Positions 8,042 through 17,109 of a stretch of DNA of 64,000 bases are shown piece after piece. The notes below the pieces were generated by a model. It made no database searches and was not told the DNA's origin. It saw only the letters and a list, made by a program, of their open reading frames with translations. The stretch spans positions 434,001 through 498,000 of the forward strand of contig CAVUYZ010000003.1 of assembly GCA_963745865.1 (NCBI GenBank). The letters are read 5' to 3'. The stretch comes from JAHEDH01 sp963745865. Lineage in GTDB: Bacteria > Actinomycetota > Acidimicrobiia > Spongiisociales > ZC4RG35. The position numbers were made by a program, and so were the translations under genes. The stretch's first letter is position 1; each line of letters begins with the position of its first letter.

Positions 8042-9301
8042 ATGATGGTGATGCACTATCAGCTCACCACCCTTCCGAATGGGCTCAGGGTGATCACCGA
8101 GGACATGCCAGGGATCCGCTCGGTGGCGGTCGGGTGCTGGATCGACACCGGCACCCGCGACGAGAACCCCAACGAAGCCGGCGCCTCACACTTTCTCGAG
8201 CACCTGCTCTTCAAAGGATCGGAGCTGCTCCCGGCCCGTCGGATCGCCGAGCGGTTCGACGCGATGGGGGCCGAGTCGAATGCGTTCACCAGCAAAGACC
8301 ACACCTGTTTCTGGGCTCGACTGCTCGACGAAGACATGCCCGACGGCCTCGGCATGCTCGCCGAGATGCTCCAGCGGCCGGCATTTCGGTCGAACGAGAT
8401 CGATGCCGAGCGTCAGGTGGTCGTCGAAGAGATCAACATGGCGGAGGACGACCCATCGGATCTGGCCTTCGAAGAATTCATGATGGCGGTGTTCGAAGGG
8501 CATCCCCTCGAAGCCCCGGTTCTCGGGACGAGGGAGTCCTTGCGCCGAATGACCCGCGACGACATCGCCGGATACTGGAAGCGTCGGTACGGCGCCGGCT
8601 CGGTGGTGATCTCGCTCGCCGGTTCGGTTGACCACCAGCAGGTCGTCGAGCAGGTGTGGGACCTGTTCGGGGAGTGGTCGGGGGATTCGGTGCCGCACGA
8701 GTACGCACTCATCCACCCGAGCCCAACCGTGAGAGTGGTCGAACGCGACACCGAAGCTGCCCATGTGATCATCGGTGGAGCCGGCCTCGACCGCGCCGAC
8801 GAGCGGCGATGGTCGTTCGAGGTGCTCAACCACGTGCTGGGCGGTGGCATGTCATCGCGCCTGTTCAACGCGATCCGCGAGGAGCGCGGGCTCACGTACT
8901 CGGTGTACTCCTTCAAGACCGCATATGCCGACGCCGGCGCCTGGGGGGTGTATGCGGGAACGTCACCTGATCAGGCCGACACGGTGTTCGAGCTCATCCA
9001 GGCCGAGATCGACTCGATCGTCGGCGAGGGGATCACCCAGGACGAGCTCGAACGCGCACGCGGAGCGATGCGGGGGAGCCTTGCTCTCTCGATGGAGGAC
9101 TCGGCGAGCAGGATGGTTCGCCTCGGCCGAGCCGAGCTCATCGGGTTCGAGCACCTGAGCATCGACGAGCGGATCGAGCGGATCGAAGAAGTCACGCTCG
9201 ACGACATCCGCGATGTCGCCGAAGCGGTCCTCACCGGCCCGAAAGTCATCGGTGCGGTCGGCCCGTTCTCGGCGTCGGATCTGGAACGGCACCTCTCATG
9301 A
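8042..9301 (+). CDS. M16 family zinc peptidase (processing-peptidase-like)
   Basis: A 419-residue M16B metallopeptidase. The inverted zinc motif HFLEH is at residues 50-54, and the third ligand is in the VVVEEINM stretch near 129-130. The C-terminal half carries the usual inactive domain, with GGGMSSRLFNAIREERGLTY. In actinobacteria this gene commonly lies with dapB and polyribonucleotide phosphorylase; here dapB follows after ten bases. It would cleave short peptides or protein leaders. Three in-frame starts (8042, 8045, 8051) precede MHYQLTTLPNGL; 8051 would fit family length equally well. Confidence 0.9.
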   Translation: MMVMHYQLTTLPNGLRVITEDMPGIRSVAVGCWIDTGTRDENPNEAGASHFLEHLLFKGSELLPARRIAERFDAMGAESNAFTSKDHTCFWARLLDEDMPDGLGMLAEMLQRPAFRSNEIDAERQVVVEEINMAEDDPSDLAFEEFMMAVFEGHPLEAPVLGTRESLRRMTRDDIAGYWKRRYGAGSVVISLAGSVDHQQVVEQVWDLFGEWSGDSVPHEYALIHPSPTVRVVERDTEAAHVIIGGAGLDRADERRWSFEVLNHVLGGGMSSRLFNAIREERGLTYSVYSFKTAYADAGAWGVYAGTSPDQADTVFELIQAEIDSIVGEGITQDELERARGAMRGSLALSMEDSASRMVRLGRAELIGFEHLSIDERIERIEEVTLDDIRDVAEAVLTGPKVIGAVGPFSASDLERHLS

Positions 9302-9311
9302 CGGTGTCCAC

Positions 9312-10058
9312 ATGAGGGTCGCGGTCTCGGGAGCCACTGGTCGCATGGGTCGGCTCATCGCCGCGGCGGTCGAGGCTGCCGACGATCTGCAGCTCTCCGG
9401 TCTGTATGCGCCAGGCCATGCATCGGAATCCGTTGCCGGCCATCCGGTTTCCGATCGTCCTGACGTGTGTGAAGGCGCCGAGGTCGTCGTGGAGTCGACG
9501 ATCCCGTCGGTGGTGCGCCACAACGTCGAGATGTGGGAAGCGATGGGCGCCGGCGTGGTCGTCGGCACCTCGGGCGTCGATCCCGAAGAGCTCCGCTCGT
9601 TGTGGAGCAGCAGTCGCGGCTGTCTGGTCGTCCCCAATTTCTCGATTGGCGCGGTCCTGATGATGCGGTTCGCCGAGATCGCAGCTCCCTTCTTCTCTGC
9701 CTCGGAGATCATCGAACTGCATCACGACCAGAAGGTGGACGCGCCGTCGGGAACGGCCGACGCAACCGCCAGGAGGATGGCGGCGGCGTCAGACTCACAG
9801 GTTCGACGGGCCGAGTCGGCGGAGACGGTCGCCGGGGTCCGCGGTGGCACCGTTGCGGGTGTGCCGGTTCACTCGGTCCGGCTTCCTGGCCTTCTCGCCC
9901 ATCAGGAAGTCCTGCTCGGCAATCTGGGCGAGCTTCTCACGATCCGACATGATTCCACTGACCGTTCGTCGTTCATGCCCGGGGTTCTTGCCGCGATTCG
10001 GGCGATGCCGTCCGTCAGTGGTGTGCAGGTCGGGCTCGACGAGATCCTCGGTCTCTGA
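9312..10058 (+). CDS. dapB: 4-hydroxy-tetrahydrodipicolinate reductase
   Basis: Converts the DapA product to tetrahydrodipicolinate with NAD(P)H in the lysine/diaminopimelate pathway. It is 248 residues long. The nucleotide-binding GATGRMG is at residues 7-13, the catalytic-site motif ELHHDQKVDAPSGTA is near residue 136, and VRLPGLLAHQEVLLG matches the family C-terminus. The start is the ATG at 9312, ten bases after the M16 stop. dapA (13.3 kb) and dapF (39.8 kb) are also in the window. Confidence 0.95.
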   Translation: MRVAVSGATGRMGRLIAAAVEAADDLQLSGLYAPGHASESVAGHPVSDRPDVCEGAEVVVESTIPSVVRHNVEMWEAMGAGVVVGTSGVDPEELRSLWSSSRGCLVVPNFSIGAVLMMRFAEIAAPFFSASEIIELHHDQKVDAPSGTADATARRMAAASDSQVRRAESAETVAGVRGGTVAGVPVHSVRLPGLLAHQEVLLGNLGELLTIRHDSTDRSSFMPGVLAAIRAMPSVSGVQVGLDEILGL

Positions 10059-10092
10059 GACCTCGCCGGTGCCGGTTGGTGATGGCGTGAGC

Positions 10093-10500
10093 TCAGACGG
10101 CCGCTTCGATGAAGAACGACAATGCGAATCCGTAGATGAGAGCGATTCCGATCGCCGAGAGGGCAACACGCGGCACTCCGATCCGGCGCTGTTCTGCAAC
10201 ACGGCTGGCGGCGAGCGACACGATGATCCAGAGGGTTGCGTCGAGCGGCCACGCAACAGGTAGATCCCCGGCCACGGCGGCGAAGATGCCGGACACCGGC
10301 AACGCTCCGGCGTAGAGGGTGAATCCGACCGCCTCGCATGCGGCATCACATCCGGTCCTGAGGCCGAGTGAGATACCGATCGTTGCAGCGACCACCACGA
10401 AGGCGACGATGATCGCGAATGCCGCTGCCGCCGGCCGGCAGCCAAATCCGTCTGGCAGCGTGTCCTCTGGGGGAGTTGTGTCTGGGGGCGTGGTGTCCAC
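10093..10500 (-). CDS. Small membrane protein, unknown
   Basis: A 135-residue protein with a Pro/Thr-rich N-terminus (DTTPPDTTPPEDTLPDG) and three or four hydrophobic segments, at about 24-46, 58-80, 83-98 and 112-132. Two Cys residues (GCDAACEAVG) lie between the first two segments. I do not recognise a family. It is convergent with dapB and follows the lipoprotein gene on the same strand. Confidence 0.6.
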   Translation of the reverse strand: MDTTPPDTTPPEDTLPDGFGCRPAAAAFAIIVAFVVVAATIGISLGLRTGCDAACEAVGFTLYAGALPVSGIFAAVAGDLPVAWPLDATLWIIVSLAASRVAEQRRIGVPRVALSAIGIALIYGFALSFFIEAAV

Positions 10501-10548
10501 CGAGACGAGGCTAGGAAGCGCGGGACTGGAAGACGCAACCGACTCGGT

Positions 10549-11779
10549 TCACCGACCAAGCGGGAGGAGGGTGATGAAGGTGTCGGTGTCGGTCGTGCTG
10601 ACCACGACGGCTTGGTTGTCGTCCACTGAGATCGAAACGATCGAACCACGGACCGATCCAAGACCATGCCAGGAGCCGTCGTGTCGGATCGAGACGCCGG
10701 CAGCGCCCGATGCCACCGCACCCGACTCCGAGCCTGTCAGGAGAAACGGTCGGATCTCGGCGCCTTCGTCGGTCCTCGACGCGATGTCCGGTTCGGTGAT
10801 GTTGGTCCAGCCACGCCCGTCCCATTCCCACAGCGCAGTCGGAGGACCGCCGAAGGCGCTGCTGGACATGACGTATCCGGGTCCGGAGCGGACGATGTCG
10901 ACCACGTACTGGTCGCCGACGAGTGAAGCGTCGAGCTGCCCCGACGGCGTCAGCACGGAGAGGTCCTGGCCGAAGTAGAAGGGCCCCAGCACATGAACGA
11001 GTACCTCGTCGTCTCCAGGCGCGACTCGCATCGCCACCGCTCGCTCCGACGGCGCGGGAGGGGTCATGACCGACCACGTTTCGCCGTCGTGGGTCGTCCA
11101 GACCAGCGGCTGCACGCCGGCCTCGGTTCGGGTCCAACCCGAGACTGCGAGCGTGTCGGTGTCTGCGGCGGCGTGTTGAATCCCGGTCGAGCCCTCGTAT
11201 TGCGGCACATCGGGGGTAGCGAGCGCTCCCGGAAGCCGCGCTCCGCCATCGGCGGATCCGATGTCTACGCGATTCCAGTCCAGGCCGTCCTTCGACGTCA
11301 GGGCTGATCCGACGCCGAGTTCCGTGGAGGCGTCTCCCACCAGGAACGCCCAGAAGCGCCCCTTCCACCACAGAATCGCCGAAACGTCGAAGAAGCCGCC
11401 GATACCCGGAGCGATCAGAGGTGATGTCGGTCGCGGTGGTCGCAGTCGCCGTATGGGTCACGAGTTGCTGGGCTTCAGACTTCTGAGCTTCGTATGTCAC
11501 CAGGGTGTCGTTGCCGACCGCCATCGGGAGGTAGTCAGCCACAACCAGACCGGGGAGGGTCAGGTCAGGTTCGGCGATCTCGGTGACTCCCGACGGGTCG
11601 CTCGTCTGATCGGTGGTTGCCGGGGCCGCGGTCTGCGATGTCGATCCGGATGATGTGGTCGGCGTCGACGAAGATGTTGACGGCTGGAGATCGTCGGTTC
11701 GGCGATCTGGTCCTTCGCCGGTGAGCGAACACCCTGCGACCAGCGCGGATACGATCAGAATCGTCGTGGTCGTCCTCAT
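10549..11779 (-). CDS. Secreted lipoprotein, split between two frames
   Basis: The N-terminal piece (from the ATG at 11779) is a lipoprotein signal: MRTTTTILIVSALVAGCS, with a lipobox-like VAGC, followed by a Ser/Thr/Pro-rich linker. The remainder, about 280 residues, is in the next frame. It includes TSKDGLDWNRV, WTTHDGETWSV and WEWDGRGWTNITE, repeated W-x-G blades typical of BNR/sialidase-like beta-propellers. The reading frame must change near 11,400-11,440, and the shift equals one extra base. The upstream part of the second frame (GIGGFFDVSAILWWKGRFW) is clearly coding-like. Either the gene is broken or the sequence carries an insertion error. The ligand is unknown. Confidence 0.6.
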
Positions 11780-11816
11780 ATCAGTGTGACGCACGACTCG
11801 GCCGAACGGTTCCGGC

Positions 11817-12326
11817 TCAGCTCTCGGTGATTGTGACTGTCTCCATCACCGCGTCGGTGGCCGGCTTGTCGGATCGGTCCGTGTCGAGGGCTGCGATTGC
11901 ATCGACTGCATCCATTCCGGCAGTGACCCGTCCGAAAATCGTGTAGCTGTGCGGCAGCGGTGCGTCACCATGGCAGATGAAGAACTGGCTCCCGTTGGTG
12001 TTCGGTCCGGCATTCGCCATCGCCACGGTTCCGCGGCTGTAATCGCCGGCTCCCTCGAGCTCGTCTCGGAAGCGGTACCCCGGCCCGCCCCGACCGGTCC
12101 CGGTCGGGTCACCGCCCTGGATCATGAATCCCGAGATCACCCGATGGAAGATCACGCCGTCGTAGAACCCGTCGCGTGCCAGTGCGACGAAGTTGTTGAC
12201 GGCCTGGGGAGAGCGTTCCCTGAGGAGTTCGATCTCGATCGTGCCATGATTCGTCTCGATCGTTGCCGAGTACTCCGTGTCGAGATCGATCGTGAAATCG
12301 GGCGGCGAGTCGTAGCTCTTGGGCAT
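11817..12326 (-). CDS. Cyclophilin-type peptidyl-prolyl cis-trans isomerase
   Basis: A 169-residue single-domain cyclophilin catalysing proline isomerisation during protein folding. Signature residues are present: FHRVISGFMIQGGDPTGTGRGGPGY near 80-104, MANAGPNTNGSQFFI near 123-137, and FGRVTAGMDAV. There is no signal peptide, so it is cytosolic. It lies between the lipoprotein gene and the thioredoxin-TPR gene, on the same strand. Confidence 0.93.
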   Translation of the reverse strand: MPKSYDSPPDFTIDLDTEYSATIETNHGTIEIELLRERSPQAVNNFVALARDGFYDGVIFHRVISGFMIQGGDPTGTGRGGPGYRFRDELEGAGDYSRGTVAMANAGPNTNGSQFFICHGDAPLPHSYTIFGRVTAGMDAVDAIAALDTDRSDKPATDAVMETVTITES

Positions 12327-12376
12327 GCGGGTTGGTTCCTTCGTCGGCGACCGTCTCAGCGTAGGAGAAGGGCGGG

Positions 12377-13208
12377 TCAGTACAGGCCATTGGCGAGGCG
12401 ACGACGGGTCGCTGCCACGACCGGGTCGTCGGAACCGAGCAGCTCGAACAGATCGAGCAGGACCTCTCTCGCTTCGTCGGATTCCGGCTCGACGCGCTCC
12501 CCGATGACCGACATCAGACCACTGATCGCGGCCTGATGATCTCCGGAGGCGGCGAGTGCTCGGGCATATGCCAGGCGGTCGGACGGCGATCCGGATTCTG
12601 CGGCGGAGGCGAGCGCATCGACGTCTGCATCGACATCGCCCAGCCGGGCAAATGCCTGGAGTTGCCTGACCGGCTCGGTCGGAGCCAGTCGGGCGAGGAC
12701 CTCGAGTGCCCCGGCGTGGTCGCCGGCGTCGATCATCGATCCTGCGAGCGAAAGGCCGGCATCCTCATGGGTCGGGTCGCGCTCGAGCACTGCCCGGTAG
12801 ATCTCCACGGCCCCCGCGACGTCGCCCTGGTCGAGGAGATCGTCGGCTCGCAGCGTGACGAGATCGAGCTCCGAGGGGAGCAAATCGTCGATGAACTGGC
12901 GGACCTGTGGCTCGGGAACCGCTCCCGTGAAGCGATTCACTTCCCGACCTTCTTTGAACGCCACGACGGTCGGGATGCCCTGAACGCCCAGTTGTTGCGC
13001 AATCTCCGGGTTTGCGTCGACATCCAGCTTTGCGAGGAGCCACCGACCTCCTCCTTCTTGGGCGGCGCTTTCGAGTACCGGGCCGAGCGTCTTGCACGGG
13101 CCACACCATTCGGCCCAGAGATCGACCACGACCGGGATCTGGTGAGAGGCGCGAAGCAACCGAATCTGCGAAGTCGGCGGTGGTGACATCGATGACGCTG
13201 GAGACCAT
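12377..13208 (-). CDS. Thioredoxin-domain/TPR co-chaperone (CnoX/YbbN-like), N-terminal frameshift
   Basis: A redox co-chaperone of the CnoX/YbbN type: an N-terminal thioredoxin fold with active site WCGPC in VVVDLWAEWCGPCKTLG, followed by TPR-like helices (ADDLLDQGDVAGAVEIYR, GDHAGALEVLARL). The family N-terminus MVSSVIDVTTADFADSV is in one frame from the ATG at 13208, while the rest, from about RASHQIPVVV, is in the next. The shift lies near 13,150-13,170 and equals one extra base. An in-frame ATG at 13189 would give a 270-residue product with a non-family N-terminus, so the frameshift reading is preferred. The conserved WCGPC suggests possible thiol chemistry. Confidence 0.8.
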
Positions 13209-13326
13209 GACCGAGAATCTAGCTCTCGGCAGGGTGTACGGATCTTCGACAACGCCGAAGCGGACCGCGATGTGAGCGGGTCTGCCGTGGGTATGCTTCG
13301 AATGCGACGAACCGAGAGGACCGTTC

Positions 13327-14211
13327 ATGCCCCCATTCGGCCGCGTGCTGACTGCCATGATCACGCCATTCACCACCGATGGCCACATCGACGAAGACGC
13401 GGTGGCCCGACTCGCGAGACATCTGATCGACTCTGGCTCGGACGGTCTCGTCGTCGCCGGAACGACCGGCGAGTCACCGACCCTGAGCGCGGACGAGAAG
13501 GTCGGGCTCTTTCATTCGGTCAAGCGGGCGGTGGGTGAGCGAGCACTGGTCGTCGCCGGAACCGGCACCTACGACACCGCCGAGTCGATCGAGCTCACGA
13601 AACGGGCGGCAGATGCCGGGGTCGACGGGATCCTCGCCGTCACGCCGTATTACTCGAAGCCAGAGCAGCGAGGTCTGATCGGCCATTTCTCGGCGATCGC
13701 CGACGCCTCCGAGCTTCCCGTGTTGCTCTACAACATTCCCGGGAGGACAGGACGGTTGATCGAGGTGTCGACGCTGGTCGAACTGTCGGGTCACGACCGG
13801 ATCGTGGCCGTGAAGGACGCCGTCATGGACATCGACCACACGTCTGCGACAGTGGCCGCCGCACCGGATCTGGCGGTCTACTCGGGGCAGGACTCGTACA
13901 CGCTGGCAATGATGGCTGTCGGGGCGATCGGGGTCGTCTCGGTGATCTCCCACCTTGCCGGCCGGACCGTCGCCGAGATGGTGGCGGCGGCAGAAGCCGG
14001 GAATCTCGAGCGAGCGCGTAGGCTTCACCACATCTTGCTGCCACTCAGCTCAGCTGCGTTCCTCGAATCGAATCCCGGCCCGATCAAAGCCGCGATGTCC
14101 GCGTTCTGGGCGCCGGTGGGAGCACCGAGAGCGCCACTGTCTCCGGCAACTGACGAGACGGTCACCGCGATTGGAGCGGCGCTCAACGCCCTGCAAGACG
14201 CGACGGCATGA
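13327..14211 (+). CDS. dapA: 4-hydroxy-tetrahydrodipicolinate synthase
   Basis: Condenses pyruvate with aspartate semialdehyde, the first committed step of lysine/diaminopimelate synthesis. A 294-residue TIM barrel with GTTGESPT at residues 45-52, catalytic Tyr135 in LLYNIPGRTG, and the Schiff-base Lys163 in VAVKDAV. The start is an ATG preceded by GAGAGGA. RNase J follows 40 bases downstream, an order common in actinobacteria. Confidence 0.96.
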   Translation: MPPFGRVLTAMITPFTTDGHIDEDAVARLARHLIDSGSDGLVVAGTTGESPTLSADEKVGLFHSVKRAVGERALVVAGTGTYDTAESIELTKRAADAGVDGILAVTPYYSKPEQRGLIGHFSAIADASELPVLLYNIPGRTGRLIEVSTLVELSGHDRIVAVKDAVMDIDHTSATVAAAPDLAVYSGQDSYTLAMMAVGAIGVVSVISHLAGRTVAEMVAAAEAGNLERARRLHHILLPLSSAAFLESNPGPIKAAMSAFWAPVGAPRAPLSPATDETVTAIGAALNALQDATA

Positions 14212-14251
14212 CCGCCGCACAACCCACCGTCTTCGATTTCTGGAGTTTTGT

Positions 14252-15883
14252 ATGAGTGTCCGTATCACGTTCTTGGGTGGACTCGGCGAGATCGGCCGCA
14301 ACTGTGCAGCCGTCGAGATCGAGGGCAGGATCGCGCTCATCGACTGCGGTCTCATGTTCCCCGAAGAGGACATGCTCGGCGTCGACCTGGTCTTCCCGGA
14401 TTGGAGCTGGTTGATCGAGCGGGCGGACGACGTCGAGTTCGTGCTGCTCACCCACGGCCACGAAGACCACATCGGGGCCCTTTCCTACTTCCTGCGGGAC
14501 ATCAACGTTCCCGTGTATGGGACGCAGTTGAGCCTCGAGTTGGCTCGAGGACGGATCGAAGAAGCGGGGATCCAGGCGCAGCTGCATCCCGTGAATCAGT
14601 TGGAGTGGCGCAAGCATGGTCCGTTCAACTTCAAGCTCATTCCCGTGAGTCACTCCGTCCCCGATGCGTCGGCCGTCGCCCTCGACACGATCGAAGGGAT
14701 GATCGTCCACACCGGCGACTTCAAGCTCGATCCGACTCCGATCGACTCGAAGCCAACCGACCTGGCGGCGTTCGCCGGGCTTGGTGACGTGCGCCTGATG
14801 CTGTCGGACTCGACCAATGCGGAGAACCCGGGATTCGTGCCTTCAGAGAGCTCGCTGGGCGATCCGATCCGTGACATCATCCGGGACAGCCCCGGCCGGG
14901 TGATCGCCGCGTGCTTCTCGTCACATGTCCATCGGGTCCAACAGATCGCCGACGCCGGTATCTCAACAGGACGCAAGGTCGCGTTCTTCGGTCGGTCGAT
15001 GCATCGCAACACCGATGTGGGCCGCGAGCTCGGGGTGCTCGACATCCCCTCGAGCGAGATTCTCGACATCAAGGACCTGATGAGCCTGCCCCCGGAGCGG
15101 CAACTGCTGATCACGACCGGAAGCCAGGGCGAGCCGTTTGCCGCTCTCTCCTTGATGGCACAGGGACGGCACAAGTTCGTCGATCTCAATGACACCGACA
15201 CGATCCTGATCAGTGCGACGCCGATCCCCGGAAACGAGACGGCCGTCTCGAAGGTGATCTCCCGTCTCATCAAGCGGGGAGCGATGGTGTTCCACGGTCG
15301 GAATGCCAACGTCCACGTCTCGGGTCACGCCAATCGCGAGGAGTTGCTGACGATGCTGAACGTCGTGCGGCCGGAGGCGTTCGTCCCGGTACACGGCGAG
15401 TATCGCCATCTGGCGGCTCATGCCCGGCTCGCTCGAATGATGGATGTGCCATGGGTCGATGTGCTCGAGGACGGGGACGCGGTGATTGTCGATGGCAACG
15501 AGACCCGGGTCGAGCGCCGGGCGGTCGAAGCTGGATACGTCTTTCTCGACGGCGACTCCTACGGCGAGGTCGAGCGTGGGGTGCTGCGAGATCGCGGCCA
15601 CCTCGCCGACGAGGGCGTGGTCGTGGTCACCGTTGCCGTGAACCATGAGACCGGAGCGATCGTGTACGGGCCGGATCTCGACAGTCACGGGGTGATGGGC
15701 CAGCCGGATGGAGTGTTGGAGAAAGCCGGGGACGCGGTTCGAAGTGCCGTTCAGGATCGCTCGGGTGCCGGCACGTTCGACATGTCAGCCATCCAGCAAA
15801 CGGTCAAGCAGGCGGCGCAGAAGGTGCTCAGGGCCGAGTTGTCCCGCAAGCCGGTCATCATCCCGGTGGTCATCGAGCTGTGA
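14252..15883 (+). CDS. rnj: Ribonuclease J
   Basis: A metallo-beta-lactamase/beta-CASP ribonuclease with 5'-exo and endo activity on RNA, acting in rRNA maturation and mRNA decay. It is 543 residues long, the usual length. The zinc motif HGHEDH is at residues 68-73, the further ligand motifs are SHSVPDA, GDFKLD and SDSTNAE, and the beta-CASP motif is SGHANREEL. The start is the ATG at 14252, with a GGAG ribosome-binding site eight bases upstream. RNase Y (35.9 kb) is also present, so the organism carries both decay endonuclease systems. Confidence 0.96.
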   Translation: MSVRITFLGGLGEIGRNCAAVEIEGRIALIDCGLMFPEEDMLGVDLVFPDWSWLIERADDVEFVLLTHGHEDHIGALSYFLRDINVPVYGTQLSLELARGRIEEAGIQAQLHPVNQLEWRKHGPFNFKLIPVSHSVPDASAVALDTIEGMIVHTGDFKLDPTPIDSKPTDLAAFAGLGDVRLMLSDSTNAENPGFVPSESSLGDPIRDIIRDSPGRVIAACFSSHVHRVQQIADAGISTGRKVAFFGRSMHRNTDVGRELGVLDIPSSEILDIKDLMSLPPERQLLITTGSQGEPFAALSLMAQGRHKFVDLNDTDTILISATPIPGNETAVSKVISRLIKRGAMVFHGRNANVHVSGHANREELLTMLNVVRPEAFVPVHGEYRHLAAHARLARMMDVPWVDVLEDGDAVIVDGNETRVERRAVEAGYVFLDGDSYGEVERGVLRDRGHLADEGVVVVTVAVNHETGAIVYGPDLDSHGVMGQPDGVLEKAGDAVRSAVQDRSGAGTFDMSAIQQTVKQAAQKVLRAELSRKPVIIPVVIEL

Positions 15884-16341
15884 CCCGGGTGGCAGTGGCG
15901 GCGTCGCTGCTGCTCGTGGTGGTTGCCTGCGGAGGTGAGCCGGTCACGCTCGATCCCAACGGCGTTGCGATCGTCGACGAGACCGGAGATGCGCTGGGGC
16001 CGGGCGGTCCGGTCAGGCTGCGTGGCGCACCGGAATGCGGCGCAGACACGGTGGCGCTCATCGAGATCGAATACCCACTCGGCGATCTCGCGCCGGGAGA
16101 GGTGCGGACCTACGTTCGTGACCCCGATTCGGTCATCCCTCCCCAGTTGCTCGAGGCGCCGTATGACTATCGGAGCTCACTCTCCTCCGAGACCCGCTTC
16201 ACGGGCTACGAGACGGATCGATTCACCATCTGGCTTGGCGCCGACTCGGACCAATACATCTACCTGGTCGACGGTCCCCGGGTGGAGGCGTGGCCCCGGG
16301 TGGAGGGCCTCGATTGCGACAGTTTCCCTCTCGACCCATGA
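15880..16341 (+). CDS. Small lipoprotein, unknown
   Basis: A 153-residue putative lipoprotein: the signal segment VAVAASLLLVVVACGG contains a lipobox-like VVAC. The GTG start at 15880 overlaps the RNase J stop as GTGA, so translation is coupled. The mature part holds a conserved-looking ECGADTVALIEIEYP and a C-terminal Cys (GLDCDSFP), possibly forming one disulfide. I do not recognise the family. Confidence 0.7.
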   Translation: MTRVAVAASLLLVVVACGGEPVTLDPNGVAIVDETGDALGPGGPVRLRGAPECGADTVALIEIEYPLGDLAPGEVRTYVRDPDSVIPPQLLEAPYDYRSSLSSETRFTGYETDRFTIWLGADSDQYIYLVDGPRVEAWPRVEGLDCDSFPLDP

Positions 16342-16348
16342 GGGATGC

Positions 16349-16968
16349 ATGAGCAACTGGGTGCTCGAGGTGGCGGACTATCGGCGCCGAGTCGCCGAGA
16401 ACTACGCAGGTGCGCGATCGGCCGGGTCGGGCGCAAGCGCATGGACCGCATGGAGAGAGCGCCGTGACCTGCTGATCGGATCACATCCTCAGAGCCCGCT
16501 GCCCCTGGAGCGACGCACACCGGGGTGGGACACGCCGTTCTTCCCATACGATCCGACATGGCGGGTCACCGCTCCGCTTGTAGAGATCGACGACCCGGTC
16601 GTGCTCGAACTTCCTCACTCGTCGGAAGGGTCGACGCGGCTTCGTCGAGATCGGCGTTGTCAGCTTCGAACACGCGGGACGCTCACACAGGTTGTCGGTC
16701 TTCTGGCTCGACGAGTACTCCGGTGGCATCTTCATCCCGTTCCGGGATACCACCTCGACCGAGACGACCTATCCCGCCGGCCGATACCTGCTCGACACGG
16801 CGAAGGGCGCCGACCTCGGATCCGAACGACGGTGCCCTGATCCTCGACTTCAACTATGCATTCCACCCCTCGTGCGCCTGGGATGCGGTCTGGTCCTGCC
16901 CGCTGGCGCCTCCCAGCAACCGGCTGGACATCCCGGTTCAGGCCGGAGAGCTCCTCCCGCTCGGTTGA
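16349..16968 (+). CDS. DUF1684 family protein, two frameshifts
   Basis: A cytosolic DUF1684 protein of unknown biochemical role. Three consecutive segments in three frames together give the complete family: MSNWVLEVADYRRRVAENY to LPHSSEGSTR (frame 1), FVEIGVVSFEHAGRSHRL to LLDTAKGADLG (frame 2), and GALILDFNYAFHPSCAWD to AGELLPLG (frame 3). The joins are near 16,640 and 16,815, and each equals one extra base. The family hallmark HPQSPLP is present near residue 48. Since every segment is well conserved, sequence error is more likely than decay. Confidence 0.75.
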
Positions 16969-17109
16969 TCGGCATCGGTCGTTCCGGCGTGCGAGCCCGT
17001 TGGAGGATCGGTCGCCGAACAGCGATTCCAGTCTCTCGCGCTCACCGCGGCGAAGTTCGCGCTCTGAGTCGTTGGATTCGTACGTGGAGGTCGGTAACCT
17101 GACCGGGAC